64,000 bases of DNA from Hungatella hathewayi (GCA_025149285.1 CP102274.1:1193501-1257500), one strand, 5' to 3'; positions 48,861-61,123 are shown, counted from the stretch's first letter. Notes: generated by a model from the sequence alone, not told the origin. Numbers and translations: made by a program.

Positions 48861-49649
48861 ATGGGAAAGGTAATCGGTATCGTAAATAAGAAAGGCGGAG
48901 TGGGTAAAACCACTACCGCCACCACTCTTTCGTACTTGCTAACGAAAAGGGGGTACAAGGTTGCATTAATTGATTTTGACGGCCAGAGGCACAGTACACT
49001 TCTTTCCGGAGTGCTGTGCCCGGAGCAGTTACCATTTACTATCTATGATCTTCTGAAAAGGCTGGTAATGGATGAGCCATTGCCGGAGGCAGGCGAGTAT
49101 GTCATTCAGACAGAAAACGGTGTTCACCTAATACCTGCCAATGAGAAACTCGATAACTTTGAAAAGCTGATGAGTGATGCTACGTTCTGTGAGTACAAAC
49201 TAAAAGAGTTCGTGGATACCATTCGAGACAGCTATGACTATATTATCATTGATTGTATGCCAAAGATGGGAATTCCAATGATTAATGTTATGATCTGTGC
49301 GGACAGTCTTATTATTCCGCTGCAATCTGAGACGCTGGCGGCAGAGGGAATGAGCGCGTTTCTACGGGCTTACCATAAGATACAGAGCCGATGCAATAAG
49401 AACTTGAAAATAGAAGGAATCCTTTTTACGATGGACAATCAGAGGACCAGGGTCTCCAAGCGAGTGAAAAGTCAGGTGGAGAACTCGTTGGGAGAAAAGG
49501 TACATATTTTTTCTAATACCATACCGCGTTCTGTCAGGGTTGCAGATTCCGTGGATGCTGGAATGACAATCTGCGAACTGGAACCGGCGAACCCGGCAGC
49601 CGTGGCATATGAGAGATTTGCGCAGGAGGTGATCGACAGTGGCAACTAG
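48861..49649 (+). CDS. ParA-family partition ATPase
   Basis: 262 aa, AAAGGAATTACAAAA upstream. Deviant Walker A NKKGGVGKTTTATTL (~9-23), Walker B-like YIIIDCMPKMG (~127) and the ParA MipZ-like ending VAYERFAQEV. With ParB it segregates the circular form of the element or stabilises it. Overlaps parB by 11 bases. Confidence 0.92.
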   Translation: MGKVIGIVNKKGGVGKTTTATTLSYLLTKRGYKVALIDFDGQRHSTLLSGVLCPEQLPFTIYDLLKRLVMDEPLPEAGEYVIQTENGVHLIPANEKLDNFEKLMSDATFCEYKLKEFVDTIRDSYDYIIIDCMPKMGIPMINVMICADSLIIPLQSETLAAEGMSAFLRAYHKIQSRCNKNLKIEGILFTMDNQRTRVSKRVKSQVENSLGEKVHIFSNTIPRSVRVADSVDAGMTICELEPANPAAVAYERFAQEVIDSGN

Positions 49650-50790
49650 AATTCCGAAAATTCCTACAAAGAGTTCGCTTTTGTCAATCAGTCTGGAAAG
49701 TGCAGATAATGTTTTGGATTTCCCGATAAAGGGGGAACCAGAGAAACCAGGAGTGTCGGAAGTATTAACGGAAAGGAACCAATTTTCTGCTGCTTCAAAA
49801 GAACAACTAGAGATGGAGTTTGATCAGATGAAGCCATTTTCCGATCACCGATTTAAACTCTATACAGGAAAACGCCTGGAAGATATGGTGGACAGCATAA
49901 GAAATTATGGTATTTTGCAGCCGTTGATTTTGTGGCATAGGAGGGAGGAATATATTCTCCTCAGCGGTTATAACAGGCGGAATGCGGGAATCCTGGCAGG
50001 TTTAAAGAAAGCACCTGTGGTGATAAAGGAGAACCTGTCGCATGAAGAGGCTGTTTTGATTATGGCGGAGACGAATTTAAGACAGCGTTCTTTCTCTGAT
50101 TTAAGCGAGTCTGAGCGCGCGTTTTGTTTGAAGCAGCATTATGATGCTTTAAAAAGTCAGGGGAAACGTACAGACCTGTTAAATGAATTAGATGAGTTAC
50201 TAAATTCTGATGATAACGCAGGTGCTTCAACCGTGTCAGAATCTGTGACGAGGTCGCAGAATGGTGAAACGCCAGAGAACGAAGCATCAACTGTGTCAAA
50301 AACTGTGACGAGGTTTCGGACCGATGAAAAGCTGGGAGAAAAGTATGGATTAAACCGGGATAAGGTTGCCAAATATGTCCGGATCGCTGGATTGATTCCA
50401 CCTTTATTAGAACGGTTTGACCAGGGAGAGATCACGTTTCTCGCGGCCTATGATCTTTCTTTTATCGAAAACACAGCGTATCAGGAAATACTGGAAGAAT
50501 ACTTACAAGGTGGATATCGTCTGGATACAACAAAAGCTGCACTGTTCCATTCTTATGCGAAAGAAGGCAATCTCACGGAGAAAACGATAGCAGAGATTTT
50601 GTCAGGGCAGAAAAGTGAAATATTAGAAATAGCAAAGCATAAAACTTTTCGATTAAAGCCGACTGTTATTTCACGTTATTTTACACCCGTTCAAAGTAAG
50701 AAGGAGATTGAAGAGACCATTGAAAAGGCTTTGGAATTATATTTTTCCAAAGACGAGATGAAGGAGCAGACCGTTGTCAAGAGCAACTGA
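49639..50790 (+). CDS. ParB/Spo0J-family partition protein
   Basis: 383 aa from GTG 49639. ParB N-terminal nuclease/CTPase-like domain with FKLYTGKRLEDMVDSIRNYG, LLSGYNRRNAG and AETNLRQRSFSDL, then a helix-turn-helix (KLGEKYGLNRDKVAKYVRIA). Between them lies an internal tandem duplication: ASTVSESVTRSQN and ASTVSKTVTRFRT (50221-50322). It binds a centromere-like site near here, not identified. Confidence 0.9.
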   Translation: MATRIPKIPTKSSLLSISLESADNVLDFPIKGEPEKPGVSEVLTERNQFSAASKEQLEMEFDQMKPFSDHRFKLYTGKRLEDMVDSIRNYGILQPLILWHRREEYILLSGYNRRNAGILAGLKKAPVVIKENLSHEEAVLIMAETNLRQRSFSDLSESERAFCLKQHYDALKSQGKRTDLLNELDELLNSDDNAGASTVSESVTRSQNGETPENEASTVSKTVTRFRTDEKLGEKYGLNRDKVAKYVRIAGLIPPLLERFDQGEITFLAAYDLSFIENTAYQEILEEYLQGGYRLDTTKAALFHSYAKEGNLTEKTIAEILSGQKSEILEIAKHKTFRLKPTVISRYFTPVQSKKEIEETIEKALELYFSKDEMKEQTVVKSN

Positions 50791-53096
50791 TTTATGTGAA
50801 CTTTATCAAAACGCTGTCAAAATGCTGACCCAGAACCCGCAGGAATGGATCGGACTTCTGGCAAGCGCAGCTAAATTTTATAAGCTGTCTTTCGATAAAA
50901 ATGTGCTGGTGTATATGCAGAGACCGGAGGCCGGGCTGATTGCCACAATGAGGGACTGGAATATCAGAACCGGCCGCTATGTCAATAAACACTCAAAAGC
51001 GATTGCCGTGCTGGATATGAGCGATCCGAAAGCAAGATTAACGTATTATTTCGATTTTGCCGATACGCATGGAGACTTGGAGAGCCTTCAGAAGACGATG
51101 GAACTGATCTGGAAAGTAGAAAATCAGTATAAATCTGATCTGCTGATGCGTTTTCAAGAGAAATATGGAACTGCCGGAAAGAGTATTGAAGAAGCACTGG
51201 TTCAGATGGTTATGCAGCAAACAGAAAAAATATTGAACCTTTATATGGAAGGCTTTGCGGTGCGGGAACCGGAATCAATCTTATATGGAGCGCCACTGGA
51301 GGCTGTGAAAGATGAATTTGCCACATACGTTCAAAACAGCGCTGTCTATATCGTATTAAAGAAATGTGGTCTTTCCACGGATATCATAAGTGAAGATGCT
51401 TTTAACCATATCAGCCATTATGGAAGCCTGGAATTATTTATGCAGCTGGGTGCCTGTTCGACAGCAGCTGCGCGAACGGTTTTGAGGCAGATTTATCAGG
51501 AAATAGAGAATATCAAGGAAGAAAGGAGCCGCTTATATGAGCAGAGAAGCCTTAATGCCTCTGGAATACACCGAGAGGGAAGATGGAATGCTGTATCCGA
51601 ACCTGAACATTTCAAAGGAGAAACAGTACGACCAGATACCGACCGGAAAATACGGGAAAATCTGGAAGGAGTTCATGATGGAATGCCATCCGGAACGGAT
51701 GACCGAGTTAATCCTGAGGGGAGAAATCAACCGGATGATAACGAAAGTAGACGAGGAAGCGGAGGAGCGGAAAGAACAGCTGATACAGAAATTATTGGAG
51801 AATCAGCCGATGCCGGTGAATGGAACCATGATGAACCGGGCGGCACACATGAATCTTTTAATGATGACAGCGGAAGAAGTGATTATTCGGGAAGTAGTCT
51901 GCCAGATGAGATAAACAGAATAGAAGACAGAGAAACAGCACGGTCTGATGGAGAGAAAGGTTCATCGGGGCGTGCTTTTTTTGTACCACGAAGATACAAC
52001 GATGGAGAGAACCGGCAGTATTATAGGGAGATTTTGACGGATACGATTTTGTATCCAGTAGCAGATCTTGCAGAGCGAAGTGTAAGAGATAGAAGAGATT
52101 TTGAGAAAGATAGCGATTCCCAGATTAGCCTTTTCAAATTCGGATTAGTTGATGAGAATACCGATGACGTGGGCGGTATTCTGGGGGAACTTCCTGAAGA
52201 AACGAGAATAGTGATTCCAGATAAAACCGCGATAGAAATACCAGTCATCAAAGAACCACCAGCATCTAAGGGAAAAGATGAAAAATCAAGTAGAGAAGAA
52301 TCAGTTACAGAAAAACAAGTCACTGAGGAACAGACTACAGAAGAATCAAATAAAGATAAATCGACAATAGAAAAAACAGACGAAGAAGAATCAACCAAAG
52401 AAGAATCGACCAAAGAGGAATCAACCAAAGAAGAATCAGTCACAGAAGAACCGCCTGCAGTCAGATATAACTACGTCTATTCCGAAAATCACCATTTATA
52501 CGATGGCGGTCCGAAAGAAAAATGCCGAAACAATATCGAGGCGATTCGCCTGTTAAAAACACTAAAACAGGAAGGCCGCCATGCAACGCCGGAAGAGCAG
52601 CTTACCCTTGCTAAATACGTAGGCTGGGGAGGGCTTGCCAACGCACTGACACCAGAAAAACGCGGCTGGGAAAAGGAATACGATACCCTGCAGAACCTTC
52701 TCGATGAGGACGAAATGCGGAGTGCTGCAGAATCTTCTCTGACAGCTTATTATACCGAACAGCAGATTATTAAACATATTTATGCAGCTTTAGAACGGTT
52801 TGGATTCCAAAAAGGAAATATTTTAGATCCCGCTATGGGAACCGGAAATTTCTACTCGGTTCTTCCAGACAGCATGAAAAAATCGGCTCTTTATGGGGTA
52901 GAGATTGACCGGCTGTCGGGAAGCATTGCAAAGGAATTATATCCCAACGCCTATATCGAGATAAAGGGATATGAGGATATAGAATTTTCTAATAACTTCT
53001 TTGATGTGGCGGTGGGGAATATTCCATTTAACTCTATTAAGATCAGTGACCGCCGGTATGACCGATATGGATTCCGAATCCATGACTATTTTATCG
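50774..53096 (+). CDS. LtrC-like/N6-methylase/SNF2 helicase giant protein, exon 1
   Basis: From TTG 50774 (AAGGAGCAGACCG upstream) to the group II intron: 774 codons plus one base. Domains: ArdC/LtrC-like N-terminus (QNPQEWIGLLASAAKFYKLS, ~20-110), helical and acidic linkers (repeated TKEES near 52390-52440), then an adenine methyltransferase with ILDPAMGTGNFYSVLP (~682) and GNIPF (~747) in place of NPPF/Y. Splicing gives ...HDYFI-A-KTLDLVRPGG, matching the usual HDYF-AK-LD-VRPGG of this family. Spliced total is ~2201 aa. Confidence 0.88.
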
Positions 53097-55819
53097 GTGC
53101 GACTCGTTCCTAAGTGAAAAGCTTAGGTGTAAATTGGAAAGCGAGGTGAAACAGTATATTTGCAAACTAACAATTCGATTGGTGGAATGATGGGGTAACG
53201 CCCAGAAACGCCAACCTTGATACTCCGACTGGCTCTGCTCAAAAGGCAGATGTTCAGAAGCTCGGTGAAGTCGGCAGAGAGTTACCGTCTTACAGTTGTG
53301 AAAACAACTGTAACGAAAGCTATCCAGAGGTGGATGGTGTAGCCTATATGCCGGAGGTCTACAAAATATCTATGGTGAGAATGACTGTAAAAAGTCTGAC
53401 GAATCCTCGAATGTAAGGGTCTATAAGTAGGCTGTATAGAAATGTGCAGTTATCCAGAGGGATAGTATGTGGGGTAAAGTAAAAATCGAAGATATGAAAT
53501 ACCCTATGCCGTTACAGGCGGGATCAAGCATACAGGTTCAGAGAGGACACCTACGGGTATATGTATAGATAGAATTGTTGGAACGAGGAAAGCAGAAAAG
53601 CTAACCAAAGGTTAGTTAACGCAGGAAATCATAACTGCGTGAGTTTTCTGTGAGAGCGATGGCACGACCGTTGATGTTCCTGTAATGGGAACGGAGGAAC
53701 AGCCATTAGCCGTCTATGATTTTCAAATAATAACAAAGTAAACATTCACAGCTTCGAGTATGACAAAGAAAATCAAATCCGAAAGGAGGAGATGCCTGTG
53801 ACAACTACGAAGCAGAAAAAGAACTCAAAAATACGCCATTTGGAGTATTATGACTTGCAAAATACGCTTGACACATTGTACGCAGATAGCGGGCGTGGGA
53901 AGATTTTCAATAATCTCATGCCACTCATTGAGAGCGAAGAAAACATTCGCCTTGCTTATCGAAACATAAAACGCAATTCTGGAAGCAATACAAGCGGAAT
54001 AGACAGGCTAACGATTAAGGATATTGAAAAGATTCCCGAAACAAAGTTTGTTGAAATTGTGAGAAAGAAACTCCAATGGTATAAACCCAAAGCAGTAAGA
54101 AGAGTTGAAATTCCAAAACCGAACGGAAAGTTAAGACCGCTCGGTATCCCTGCGATATGGGATAGGATAGTCCAACAATGTATTTTGCAAATCCTTGAAC
54201 CTATCTGTGAAGCTAAATTCAGCGACAGAAGCAATGGGTTTCGACCGAACAGGTCAGCAGAGCACGCTATTGCACAAGCATATGCGTTTATGCAAAAATC
54301 CCATCTGCACTTTGTTGTGGACATTGATATTAAAGGATTCTTCGATAATGTCAACCACAGCAAGCTGATAAAGCAGATGTGGAACATAGGAATACAGGAC
54401 AAAAAGTTGCTATGTGTGATTAAGGAGATGCTAAAAGCTCCGATTGTTTTGCCAAACGGCGACACAATTTACCCCCAGAAAGGAACGCCGCAAGGCGGAA
54501 TCCTATCGCCTCTACTGTCCAACATTGTTCTTAATGAACTGGACTGGTGGATAATAAGCCAGTGGGAGAAACAACCTGCCCATAATGTTCGTGACCATAT
54601 CACGAAAACAGGAGCAATCCACAGAGGGCGAGCTTATGACGCATTTCGTAAATCGGGATTAAAAGAGATGCACATGGTAAGATACGCTGACGATTTTAAG
54701 ATATTTTGCGCTACCCGAAAAGATGCCGACAGAGCATATCATGCAACGAAGGCGTGGCTTCAGGAGCGATTGAAGCTGGAAATCAGCGAAGAAAAGTCTA
54801 AAATCGTCAATCTGAAAAAAGGCTATTCGGAATTTCTTGGGTTTAAGCTCACTCTTATGAAAAAAGGGGCGTCCTATGTTGTCAAATCGCATATATGCGA
54901 CAAAGCAAAGCGCCGAGAAACGGACAAACTGAAAGGTCAAATCAAAAAGATAGCACATCCCAAAAACGATGAGGAACGAGCTACTCTTATCAACGAATAC
55001 AATTCTATGATTATGGGTATGCATAACTATTTTCAGATTGCAACCTGTGTGAGTTCGGATTTCGCAGATATGGGGCGAGAAGTTGATGTTGTGAAACTAA
55101 GCCAATTAAAGCGAAAGGCACTTTCCGCAAAAGGAGATTACAAAGGATTTTCGTTCATTGAAAAGAAATACGGAAAAAGCAAACAAATCCGATTCTATAG
55201 TGGCAAACCTTTGATACCCGTTGCTTATGTTAAGCACAAAAATCCAATGTGGAAGAAAAAATCGGTAGGCAAATACACGTCAGAGGGCAGACGAGAAATT
55301 CATAAAAATCTTGGCATAGATACCAGAACAATGCTTCTCCTTATGAGAACAAAGGAAGTAGGTCGAAGTGTTGAGTATATGGATAACCGAATTTCTCTCT
55401 ATGTGGCACAGTACGGAAAATGTGCAATTACAGGGAAAATACTGGAATTACACGAAATTCATTGTCACCACAAAAAGCCTGTCAGTCAAGGTGGAGACGA
55501 CAGATACGAAAACTTGATTATTTTACACAAGGATATACACCGATTGCTACACGCAACAAAAGAAGAAACAATCAAGGCTTACCTCTCACAACTACAGCTC
55601 ACCTACAAACAAAAGGCAAAGCTGAACAAGCTACGCCAACTGGCAAATATGCAAGCCATCTAATATTAAAATGAGTTTCTTTACTGCTCGAAAATTGTAA
55701 GTTTACTTTAGTTAATACCGAATCATAAACGGTGGAACGCCGTGTGCGGTGAAAGTCGCACGCACGGTGTGGAGCGGGGGAAAATCCGAAGATAACTTCA
55801 AAGGATTACCTATCGCTAT
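53097..55819 (+). mobile_element. Group II intron (2723 nt) in the methylase-helicase gene
   Basis: 5' end GTGCGAC at 53097 fits the GUGYG rule. Domain V is at ~55737-55772 (core CCGTGTGCGGTGAAAGTCGC then ACGCACGG). Domain VI follows and the intron ends ...CGCTAT, an AY end. Removing 53097-55819 joins ATC-G|CA-AAG in frame. Bases 53114-53791 are the domain I-III ribozyme part and domain IV carries the reverse transcriptase. It sits inside a conserved methylase motif region, where it must splice for the host gene to work. Confidence 0.92.
53792..55663 (+). CDS. ltrA: Group II intron reverse transcriptase/maturase with HNH endonuclease
   Basis: 623 aa, GAAAGGAGGAG upstream (a GTG six bases on is an alternative start). 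RT palm with the RFRPNRSAEH-type segment GFRPNRSAEHAIAQAY, GTPQGGILSPLLSN and catalytic YADD in MVRYADDFKIF (~296). The thumb/maturase domain covers ~350-500 and a C-terminal HNH endonuclease (CAITGKILELHEIHCHHKKP, then LIILHKDIHRLLHA) covers ~545-605. It promotes splicing and retrohoming. All key motifs are intact, so it may be mobile. Confidence 0.94.
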   Translation: MPVTTTKQKKNSKIRHLEYYDLQNTLDTLYADSGRGKIFNNLMPLIESEENIRLAYRNIKRNSGSNTSGIDRLTIKDIEKIPETKFVEIVRKKLQWYKPKAVRRVEIPKPNGKLRPLGIPAIWDRIVQQCILQILEPICEAKFSDRSNGFRPNRSAEHAIAQAYAFMQKSHLHFVVDIDIKGFFDNVNHSKLIKQMWNIGIQDKKLLCVIKEMLKAPIVLPNGDTIYPQKGTPQGGILSPLLSNIVLNELDWWIISQWEKQPAHNVRDHITKTGAIHRGRAYDAFRKSGLKEMHMVRYADDFKIFCATRKDADRAYHATKAWLQERLKLEISEEKSKIVNLKKGYSEFLGFKLTLMKKGASYVVKSHICDKAKRRETDKLKGQIKKIAHPKNDEERATLINEYNSMIMGMHNYFQIATCVSSDFADMGREVDVVKLSQLKRKALSAKGDYKGFSFIEKKYGKSKQIRFYSGKPLIPVAYVKHKNPMWKKKSVGKYTSEGRREIHKNLGIDTRTMLLLMRTKEVGRSVEYMDNRISLYVAQYGKCAITGKILELHEIHCHHKKPVSQGGDDRYENLIILHKDIHRLLHATKEETIKAYLSQLQLTYKQKAKLNKLRQLANMQAI

Positions 55820-58800
55820 CAAAGACACTGGATTTAGTCCGTCCTGGTGGAATCATTGCATTTATTACATCGAAGTTTACCCTGGACAAGAAAAATTCTT
55901 CGATCCGAAGCTACATCGCGCAGCGTGCAGAGTTGATTGGAGCGATCCGTCTGCCGAAAAATGCATTTTATCAAGTTGCAGGAACGACAGCGACGACGGA
56001 TATTTTGTTTTTACAGAAACGGGAACAGGAGATTGTTCCGGATAAAAGGGAGATTAACTGGCTTTCTATCGAGGAAGATGAAAATGGTGTTCCTGTCAAT
56101 TCTTATTTCATCGATCATCCGGAAATGATACTGGGAACAATGGCATTTGACGCGAGTATGTATGCGAATGAGGCTACTACAAGCTGCCTTCCTTTTGAAG
56201 ATCAGCCTCTGGAAGAGCTGCTTAACAATGCAGTGGGGAAGCTGCAGGCAGTTTATCGGGAGCCCGATACAGAGCTTGCAGTGGATGGTGATTCGGAAGT
56301 GAAAGACTGGCTTCCGGCAAGACCTGAGGTGAAGAATGGCTGCTATGCCCTGATCGAAGACAAGCTGTACTATCGGGAAGATTCCAGAATGTATTTGCAG
56401 GCCATCGGTGGAATGAAGGAAGAACGGATAAAAGGGCTTCTGGAGATAAAGGACGCACTATGGAACTTAATTAATTTCCAATCCAGGACAGAAGAGGAAC
56501 GGATTGATGACGGATACCCTGCGGACTTTGACATCGGTTTGAAACGATATTTAAATGAACTGAATCTGGTATATGACCGGTTTACTGCCAGATATGGGTA
56601 TGTGAACTCATTTGCCAATATAACTGCTTTTGCAAAGGATAGTGACAGTCCACTGCTTCGTTCCATTGAGGACCCCAAAAAGGACGAAGACAGAAAAAAG
56701 ATCAAAGGAGAGTATCAAAAGGCTATTGTATTCTATCAGGCAACAGTGAGACCGAAAATGGTTCCGAAACGGGCAGATAGTGCGGAAGAAGCGCTTCAGT
56801 TATCCATTAACATGAAAGGCCGTATTGATTTGGATTATATACAGTATCTATACCACACGCCTGATCATGAAAATTTCAGCAAGGATGAGATCATTGCAGA
56901 ATTGGGGACGAGAATTTATCAGGATCCGGCTGCCTATGATGGGAAACCCTATAAAGGCTGGGTCATAGCGGAAGAGTATTTGAGCGGTTACGTAAAAGAT
57001 AAGCTGAAGGAAGCTGTTTTCTACGCAAAAGAAGAACCGGAGCGATTTAACCGCAATGTGGAAGCACTGCAACAGGTTCAGCCGCAGCCGCTGACACCGG
57101 AGGATATCAGTTTTACATTGGGAGCCACCTGGATACCGACCGAGTACTATGAAGCATTTATGTACGAAAAGTTTGAGACGCCGAGTTATCTGCAGGGCGG
57201 AAGTTCTGGCATCGGAATTGAATTTGCTCCCTATACCGGAGAGTATCACATCACCCGAAAAAGTGCGGAACCGAATTCCGTATGCGTCAACGCAACTTAT
57301 GGAACCGCAAGGAAAAATGCTTATGAAATCCTGGAGATATCCTTAAATCTGAGGACCGTGGAGGTGAAAGACCGGGTAGAATATGTGGACTCTTACACCG
57401 GGGAAGATAAAGTGAAATACGTGTTAAACCGCGCAGAGACCCTTCTGGCAAGGGAAAAGCAGGCACAGATGAAGCAGGAATTTGAAAGCTGGCTGTTTGA
57501 GGAACCGGAACGGGGAGATGCGCTTACGAAGCTCTATAACGATCGGTTCAATAATATCCGGCCCAGAGAATTTAATGGAGACGGCTTAATGTTTCCTGAT
57601 TTAAACAGCGCCATCCACTTGAGAAAAAATCAGAGAGACTTAATTGCCCGTGGGATTTATGGAAATACGAATGTTCTGGGAGCCCATGAAGTAGGAGCAG
57701 GCAAAACGTTCAGCGCGGTTGTGATTGCGCATGAACGAAAACGTCTGGGAGTCTGCCATAAGCCGCTGATTGCCGTACCCAATTACTTAGTCGGGCAGTG
57801 GGCCGCAGATTATATGAAACTCTATCCTCAGGATAACCTTTTGGTTGCTACGAAAAAGGATTTGGAGAGGAAGAACCGGAGACGCTTTGTCAGCCGGATT
57901 GCGACAGGAGATTACGATGCGATTATCATGGCTCACAGCAGCTTTGAATTAATCAATCTGTCGAAGGAAAAACAGCTTTCGGCGATTCAGGAAGAGTTGA
58001 ATGAGATCAGCGATGCAATTGCAGACGAAAAAGGAAGGCTGGGGAAAAGCTGGACCTTAAAACAGCTCTGTGCATTTCAGAAAAATCTGCAATTCCGCTA
58101 TGACTATTTATTTAATGAAGATAAAAAAGACAATACAATCAATTTTGAGCAGCTGGGCGTGGACTGCCTGATTATTGATGAAGCTCATACTTATAAAAAC
58201 AACTACAGCTTTACTAAAATGCGGAATGTTGCCGGTGTAGGAGGAAAGAGCAGCCAGCGGGCCATGGATATGTATATGAAAAGTCAGTATATCAATGAGA
58301 TTACTGGGGAGAAGGGACTGATCTATTTAACGGGTACGCCGGTTACAAATTCTATGAGTGAGTTGTATGTGATGCAGAAAGCGCTGCAGCCATCGGAATT
58401 AAGATCGAGAGGTATTTTTCTCTTTGATTCCTGGGCAAGCACGTTTGGTGTTGTGGAATCTTCCCTGGAGCTTCGACCGGAGGGTACCGGGTACCAGATG
58501 AAGAGCCGGTTTGCCCATTTTCACAATCTTCCAGAACTGATGTCTATGTTTACTCTGGTTGCCGATATCAAAACAACGGATATGCTTCCGGAGATACCGG
58601 TTCCAAAGCTGAGGACCGGAGCATTTCAGGCAGTAAAGACCATGATTACACCGGAACAGAAAGAAAAAATGGCGGAACTCGTCATGCGGGCAGAGGATAT
58701 CCGAAACGGGAGAGTGGACAGTACGGAAGACAACTTTTTGAAACTGACGAATGAGGCCCGGCTATTAGCCATTGATCCAAGGATCCTGGATTTTAGTATT

Positions 58801-60102
58801 TCTTACAACCCGAATACCAAACTGAACGTATGTGCCCAAAATGTAGCGTCTATTTACCATGAAACTGCAGAAAAAAAGTCTACACAGCTGATCTTCTGCG
58901 ATAAGGGGACACCGAAACCGGATGGCAGCTACAGCTTTTATCAGGCGCTAAAAGAGGAGATGACGGCTGCGGGTGTAAAGGATGAGGAGATTGCCTTTAT
59001 TCATGATTATAATACGGATATACAGAGGGCAGAGCTGTTTGAAAAGGTGAAGACAGGGGAGATCCGGATCCTGATAGGAAGTACGGAAAAGATGGGAGCT
59101 GGCATGAACGTACAGGATAAATTGATTGCGCTGCATCATCTCGATGTGCCTTGGAGGCCGGCTGATTTGACACAGAGAAATGGCCGTATTCTTAGGCAGG
59201 GAAATGAAAATGAGGAGATTTCCATTTTTAACTATATTACGGAGCAGACGTTTGACGCTTATCTGTGGCAGATTTTAGAGCAGAAGCAGAAGTATATCAG
59301 CCAGATTATGACGGGACGCTCAGCGGCCAGAAGCTGTGAGGATATCGATGAAACGGTACTGCAATATGCAGAGTTTAAGACATTGGCTGCAGATCCCAGG
59401 ATGAAACATAAAATGGAAGTAGATAATGAAATTTATCGCTTACAGACACTGAAAGCCTCCTGGAAAGCCAATCACCAGGAGCTTCAAAATGATGTGATTT
59501 TCAGTTATCCAAGCCGGATCGAGAAATGTCGGGATCAGATTGAAAAATACAGAGTCGATGTAGAACGCTACCACAAAAACAAGAGAGTGGATTTTTCTAT
59601 GACTTTAGAACATAAGGCCCACAGAGGCAGGAGTGAAGCCAGTGATCATTTGGAACTCCTGTTTTGGAGACTGGGAAAAAGTGAGGGAGACACTTTGGTG
59701 ATTGGAAGTTACGCGGGATTTACGATCTCTTTGACTCGTGGCATTAGCGGCATCATTAATGTTGAACTGACTGGAAAAGGCATATACGGTTTTACCGCAG
59801 GTCCATCTAGTTTGGGAAATATCACAAGGATTGAGAATACGATCGGAAGGTTGGATGAGCTAAAACTGGATATGGAAGTGAAGCTGGAAGATTTGGAGAA
59901 ACAGTTAAAGGCTGCAAAGCTGGAGTTGTCCAAACCATTTAAAGATGAGGAAAAGTTAAGAGAATTATTAAAAGAACAGGTTCATCTGGCTCTGGAACTT
60001 GAATTTCAGATGGAAGAAGATAAGCGGCCCGAAGATACTCCTGTTGATGAAGTGCTAGAAAGTAAATCAGAGAGTTTTTATGAGGATTGTATGGAACAAT
60101 GA
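55820..60102 (+). CDS. LtrC-like/N6-methylase/SNF2 helicase giant protein, exon 2
   Basis: Starts with CA completing the Ala codon after splicing, then 1426 codons. It begins with the rest of the methylase (KTLDLVRPGGIIAFITSKFT), then a long middle region, then a helicase: motif I GAHEVGAGKTFSAVV (~1395 of the spliced protein), DEAH in LIIDEAHTYKNN (~1562), TGTPVTNSMSEL, and motif VI QRNGRILRQGNE (~1893). The C-terminus is coiled. Similar proteins occur on conjugative elements and may modify and protect incoming DNA; the exact role is unknown. Confidence 0.9.
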
Positions 60103-60112
60103 GGAGGTTGAC

Positions 60113-61123
60113 ATGGTTACTAAACAGAAACCGATGCCATTTACAAAGGAAGAGGTCGAAAAAATTTACAATACGAATATCATTGATTTTGCAGTAGAAA
60201 ATGGTTTGATTCTTGAAAAGGGTGATGCAAATACGGTCCACGTAAAGAACAGCGGTGGGTTGTATTTATTTAAGCATGGCCGTGGATTTCACTGGTTCAC
60301 AACGGGGAAACATGGAAATATCGTTGAATTTGCCATGGAATACTTTGGACTGAGCAAGGTGGAAGCCATGGAGAGCGTCCTGGGAAGCCGCGCTTACGGT
60401 TCCACGTTTACGGTTGCGGAACCCGTTAAAGAGAAAACGAAGAAGATGGTTCTGCCGCCCCGTGATAGAAATAATAATCGGGCCGCATTATATCTGGTAA
60501 GCGATCGGAAACTGGATGAGGATATTGTCTATGCGTTGATGGATCAGGGCAGGATTTTTCAAGTGAGACAGGAGATCAATGGGAAGAAATATATTAACTG
60601 TGCATTCGTGGGCTACGATCAGGAGGATACGCCCCGTTATTGTTCTCTGAGGGAAATGAAACTCCATGGGGGATTCCGACAGGATGTTGAAAATTCTGAT
60701 AAGACTTATGGTTTTCTTATGCCTGGCAGAAGCAAACGGGTATACGAGTTTGAAGCACCGATTGATGCCATTAGTCACGCTACATTGTGTAAGCGGTTTG
60801 GGATTGATTGGACGAAGGATTACCGTATCTCAGAGGGCTGCCTTTCGGATCGCGCATTGGAACGTTTTTTGAAAAACCACCCGGAGATTAAGGAGATTGT
60901 TTTCTGCTATGACAATGACAGCGAGGGCCATCTGCCGGATGGGACGCCGCATAATCATGGTCAGGTAAAAGCGGAAGAAATGAAAAAGAAATATGAGAAA
61001 CTGGGTTACTGGACGGCGATTCAGACACCGCACTTGAAGGATTTTAACCAGGATCTGATGGAATACTACCATTTTCCAGAGCAGGAACAGGAGGAAAAGA
61101 AGGGGGAGGAAATGGAACGGTGA
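60113..61123 (+). CDS. DUF3991 and Toprim domain protein
   Basis: 336 aa from ATG 60113 (GAGGAGGTTGAC upstream). DUF3991 zinc-less primase-like N-terminus (GGLYLFKHGRGFHWFTTGKH, IVEFAMEYFGLSKVEAMESV) and a Toprim domain with IVFCYDNDSEGH (DxD-like) preceded by VYEFEAPIDAISH. Probably a primase or topoisomerase-like enzyme priming the transferred strand. Follows the helicase gene by 10 bases. Confidence 0.85.
   Translation: MVTKQKPMPFTKEEVEKIYNTNIIDFAVENGLILEKGDANTVHVKNSGGLYLFKHGRGFHWFTTGKHGNIVEFAMEYFGLSKVEAMESVLGSRAYGSTFTVAEPVKEKTKKMVLPPRDRNNNRAALYLVSDRKLDEDIVYALMDQGRIFQVRQEINGKKYINCAFVGYDQEDTPRYCSLREMKLHGGFRQDVENSDKTYGFLMPGRSKRVYEFEAPIDAISHATLCKRFGIDWTKDYRISEGCLSDRALERFLKNHPEIKEIVFCYDNDSEGHLPDGTPHNHGQVKAEEMKKKYEKLGYWTAIQTPHLKDFNQDLMEYYHFPEQEQEEKKGEEMER

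Noticed and set aside
52380..52450. Tandem repeats suggesting a minisatellite
   Set aside because: In-frame TKEES-type linker of the methylase-helicase; explained by coding.
53792..55663. Diversity-generating retroelement reverse transcriptase linked to fibre variation
   Set aside because: The ribozyme domains, the GTGCG and AY ends and the HNH domain show a group II intron; no template/variable repeat pair and it is in the other element.
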